Shown in pieces: positions 44,705-46,593 of a DNA stretch of 46,593 bases. Below the pieces are notes generated by a model. It saw only the letters and a program-made list of their open reading frames with translations, had not been told where the DNA came from and searched no databases. The stretch spans positions 1 through 46,593 of the forward strand of contig CANIZL010000050.1 in NCBI GenBank assembly GCA_947471985.1, read 5' to 3'. A program made the translations under genes and the position numbers. Positions within the stretch are counted from its first letter, which is position 1. Every line of letters begins with the position of its first letter. The stretch comes from Verrucomicrobiota bacterium (lineage in GTDB: Bacteria > Verrucomicrobiota > Verrucomicrobiia > Limisphaerales > UBA9464).

Positions 44705-45070
44705 TCAGGCTCGGACCGGGGTTTCTTGTCCGATCCACAACCGGTTCCCGTCCGGATCATTGATGCGGAATTCGGTGAGTCCGTAGAAGGTGGTGGTCAG
44801 ATCGGGTACGACCAATCCGGTGCGGCGGACTTCTTCGTGGTAATTGACGATGTCTTCCGGGTAGAGGTAGATAATGGCTTCACGAAAGCAGCCCGGATGA
44901 CCCTGGATCGATTGATCCACCATTAAACGGCACTCATCGAAGCGGAGCAGGGCCCAGCCCCATGTGTCGTTACGGTTTTCCACGGCGAAGCCGAGTTTGC
45001 CGCAGTAGAAATCCACACTGGCGGGCATGCTCTTCACCGGCAGCATGGGGATCAATCGTTTCATTTTCAT
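44705..45070 (-). CDS. VOC family (glyoxalase/bleomycin-resistance-like) protein
   Basis: A 121-residue cytoplasmic protein from ATG 45070; ATG 45064 is also in frame. The single-domain VOC pattern is 'LIPMLPVKSMPASVDFYCGK', 'LGFAVENRNDTWGWALLRFD', 'SIQGHPGCFREAIIYLYPED' and 'TEFRINDPDGNRLWIGQE', with a terminal metal-ligand Glu. It resembles small dimeric resistance or metabolite-binding VOC proteins. It is convergent with the ScyD-like gene across the terminator. Confidence 0.88.
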   Translation of the reverse strand: MKMKRLIPMLPVKSMPASVDFYCGKLGFAVENRNDTWGWALLRFDECRLMVDQSIQGHPGCFREAIIYLYPEDIVNYHEEVRRTGLVVPDLTTTFYGLTEFRINDPDGNRLWIGQETPVRA

Positions 45071-45159
45071 GGAATCATCGTCACAGTTTCATGGCCCGCT
45101 GCCAAAGAAAGGGTTCCACCCCTCAAGCCCCGGGGGCGACAGCCGGATAAGGTGAATGG

Positions 45160-45172
45160 TGCCAGGTTCACT
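45160..45172 (+). repeat. Copy 1 of 13-base repeat TGCCAGGTTCACT
   Basis: The 13-mer TGCCAGGTTCACT lies in the 290-base gap upstream of the VOC gene. Two further exact copies are at 46139-46151 and 46201-46213, all on the plus strand and in non-coding sequence. Confidence 0.7.
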
Positions 45173-45360
45173 GAACGGACCGTGACGCACGTTGGCGGTA
45201 TGAATCTCCCAGCGAGGCTTTGGTGTGCTGAATCCGGATCGGTTCTGGGGTCGATTCCAGCAGTTGCCGGAGGCGGAGTTCGGACTCTTTGCTTGGCAAT
45301 GAACCGTGACCTTCTCCCTCTGATCAATCGGCCCCCACTGGGGGCAGGCACGTGGGCCGA

Positions 45361-46029
45361 TTACGGCCTGGGCCGCCGTTGCTGGAGGTCGTGAACGATC
45401 GAGGGAAGGGATTGCTTCAGCGTGGAGGCGGCGAGAAACTGTTCCGCCTCGCTGATCGCCCCGCGCGATCGCAGGCCGGCGTAAACGTGCAATTCGAACT
45501 GGACCCGCAGGTGGGCTGCTGCCTCGGGGAGTCCCAAGGCTTCCATCAGGAGGAACAGGGTTTCGACGGTGGAGTACCGGTCTCCGGCATGCTGGCTGCG
45601 GAGTTCATAGCGACTGGGGTTGCCGGGCGGGAGTCGGATGAGCCGGCCCCAGGATTCGACGCACTTCCGCATCCGGGCAGCCTCCCGCCAGCTCCCATCG
45701 AGCAGTAGGAGTTGGAGGTTTTCGGCGGCGGCGTTCGCGGGTGGCAGTTCGCCGGCGGGATGCAGGATCCAGAGTTCCCGATCCGGCTGAACAAACTGTT
45801 CCCGGGCGACGGGGATGTCCGGGCTGAATACGTATCCGCGGGAAGCGGGCAGCACGCGATTGATCAATCGGCTCGTGCTGGTGGGGCGTCTGGCCTCGCG
45901 CCGGTGGATGAGCAGATCCACGTGGAGTGGGCAGTCCAGCGTGCGCAATCCGGGGCAGGTGCACCACCGGGGTGCGAATTGGCACTGTTCGCACCGCTCA
46001 GTTCCGCGGGTGACCACGCTTCGGCTCAT
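45361..46029 (-). CDS. DTW-domain tRNA-uridine aminocarboxypropyltransferase (TapT/TYW3-like)
   Basis: A 222-residue protein from ATG 46029. The DTW signature is the N-terminal zinc-like cluster 'CEQCQFAPRWCTC' (Cys13, 16, 23, 25), then 'LLIHRREARRPTSTSRLIN', 'LLLDGSWREAARM' (Asp111-Gly-Ser-Trp114, the D-x-x-W motif) and 'STVETLFLLMEAL'. DTW proteins place a 3-amino-3-carboxypropyl group from SAM on uridines in tRNA (acp3U). The length and motif order match the family. It is separate from other RNA-modification genes. Confidence 0.93.
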   Translation of the reverse strand: MSRSVVTRGTERCEQCQFAPRWCTCPGLRTLDCPLHVDLLIHRREARRPTSTSRLINRVLPASRGYVFSPDIPVAREQFVQPDRELWILHPAGELPPANAAAENLQLLLLDGSWREAARMRKCVESWGRLIRLPPGNPSRYELRSQHAGDRYSTVETLFLLMEALGLPEAAAHLRVQFELHVYAGLRSRGAISEAEQFLAASTLKQSLPSIVHDLQQRRPRP

Positions 46030-46138
46030 GTCAGGCCGAAGGCGTGCGACAAAGCCCGCTCTGGGTCAACGGGATCACCGGGAAAAGTACTGTGCCTCCT
46101 TGGGCATGCCCGCCAGCACTCACGAATTCGCCATGCAG

Positions 46139-46151
46139 TGCCAGGTTCACT
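46139..46151 (+). repeat. Copy 2 of 13-base repeat TGCCAGGTTCACT
   Basis: Exact copy of the repeat at 45160. The base before it is G, as in copies 1 and 3. Copy 3 starts 62 bases later. Confidence 0.7.
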
Positions 46152-46200
46152 GCTCGTAACGCAGCGTGCCAACCTCCCGATTCGCCCGTCGTAGAGATCG

Positions 46201-46213
46201 TGCCAGGTTCACT
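46201..46213 (+). repeat. Copy 3 of 13-base repeat TGCCAGGTTCACT
   Basis: Exact copy of the repeat at 45160 and 46139, same strand, followed by different sequence, so the conserved unit is short. Confidence 0.7.
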
Positions 46214-46461
46214 ATCTTCGCCGGATAGGGAGCCAGCCTCAGTATCTTGCGCAGGATTCGCCGCTGGCGATGCAGCAGGCGGCGGATTGTGCTTTCGCGA
46301 TGGAACTGGTCCGGGATGGCTGTTTTGGCCGGTGGTCAGCTCACTTTTGGTCCTCGCGATGCCCCGGGCGGCCCGGGGGGACCGTTGATCGGCAGAGTTC
46401 TTCCGTTCCGGCGCGGGGATTTCGCCGGTTCGGCCGGTTGAAGGTTGGGTTCTTTGAGCCG

Positions 46462-46593
46462 TCAGCCGATGGCGTCGACGCGCAGGTCGCGTAGGACGCT
46501 GATTCCGGGAAGGGGGACGCCCCGGATGGGGCGGGCCCCATCCTTCCGCTTCGGGCTGAAGCGGTCCCGAAACCGAATGAACTGCTGATCCAC
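46462..46593 (-). CDS. Probable 3' end of a gene cut by the window edge
   Basis: Reading into the window from the right on the minus strand gives 43 codons without a stop, ending in TGA at 46462-46464. The tail is 'RPIRGVPLPGISVLRDLRV' followed by 'DAIG'. G and C dominate third codon positions, as in the neighbouring genes, which supports a real coding end. No family is recognised from so little sequence. Confidence 0.4.
   Translation of the reverse strand: MDQQFIRFRDRFSPKRKDGARPIRGVPLPGISVLRDLRVDAIG

Larger units (their letters stand above)
46030..46461. other. Intergenic region carrying two repeat copies
   Basis: About 430 bases between the DTW gene and the probable gene at the right edge. 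It contains repeat copies 2 and 3, and otherwise no convincing ORF, RNA gene or T-run terminator. Confidence 0.5.

Noticed and set aside
45160-46213. Repeat copies as a CRISPR array
   Set aside because: Only three 13-base copies with irregular spacing of 979 and 62 bases and no cas genes.

Overview
The window is GC-rich, densely coding bacterial chromosome. The gene content points to a member of the Verrucomicrobiota or a close PVC relative. The markers are the DUF1592/DUF1552/DUF1501 secreted set, a TIGR03067-ThuA fusion, a prepilin-like protein ending in an 'FCDGHAEVH' type tail, a sigma factor fused to a membrane-anchored C-terminal domain, and a large Ig/Calx-beta/delta-60 surface protein. 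This placement is inferred from gene families; there is no rRNA here. Clear Shine-Dalgarno sequences are rare, and many starts were chosen from family N-termini or signal peptides.

Layout. (1) 1-1485: three overlapping genes, namely the end of an LpxL-like acyltransferase, a LolA-like carrier and a FabZ/ApeI-like dehydratase. They look like the 3' end of a lipid or aryl-polyene type cluster. (2) 1584-9194: housekeeping genes: glycyl-tRNA synthetase, a DUF2127 membrane protein, a single reading frame joining LMW phosphatase, RpiB and GlyA, type III pantothenate kinase, TrpC and release factor 2. (3) 9377-11320: an N-terminally truncated sigma factor and a related hypothetical ORF in the same frame, separated by one TAG. 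(4) 11428-21494: secreted proteins: a GH99/WbsX-like hydrolase with a CBM9-like tail, an SGNH/sialate-esterase-like protein, a PQQ-type propeller carrying two EF-hands, and a 1378-residue surface protein. (5) 21706-26453: a zinc alcohol dehydrogenase, a TIGR03067-ThuA protein, a small conserved protein, a prepilin-like protein and a secreted hypothetical. (6) 26479-35675, minus strand: a lipase, then a co-directional run DUF1592, DUF1552, DUF1501 and a mutarotase-like protein with a C-terminal MIP18/DUF59-like domain. (7) 35828-39855: small exported and membrane proteins, a patatin-like phospholipase and a GH5 glycosidase. (8) 39892-46029: a PAP2/PlsC pair, a GNAT enzyme, two VOC proteins, a ScyD/ScyE-like propeller and a DTW-domain tRNA-modifying enzyme. 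The right edge holds three copies of a 13-base repeat and the probable 3' end of another gene.

Overall this is core metabolism and translation interleaved with a large exported repertoire for polysaccharide, ester and lipid processing, as expected of a free-living polymer degrader. The most unusual items are the phosphatase-RpiB-GlyA fusion, the exported protein with a DUF59-like domain that lacks its cysteine, the EF-hand insertion in a propeller, and the broken sigma locus. No rRNA, tRNA, CRISPR array, transposase or phage gene was recognised.
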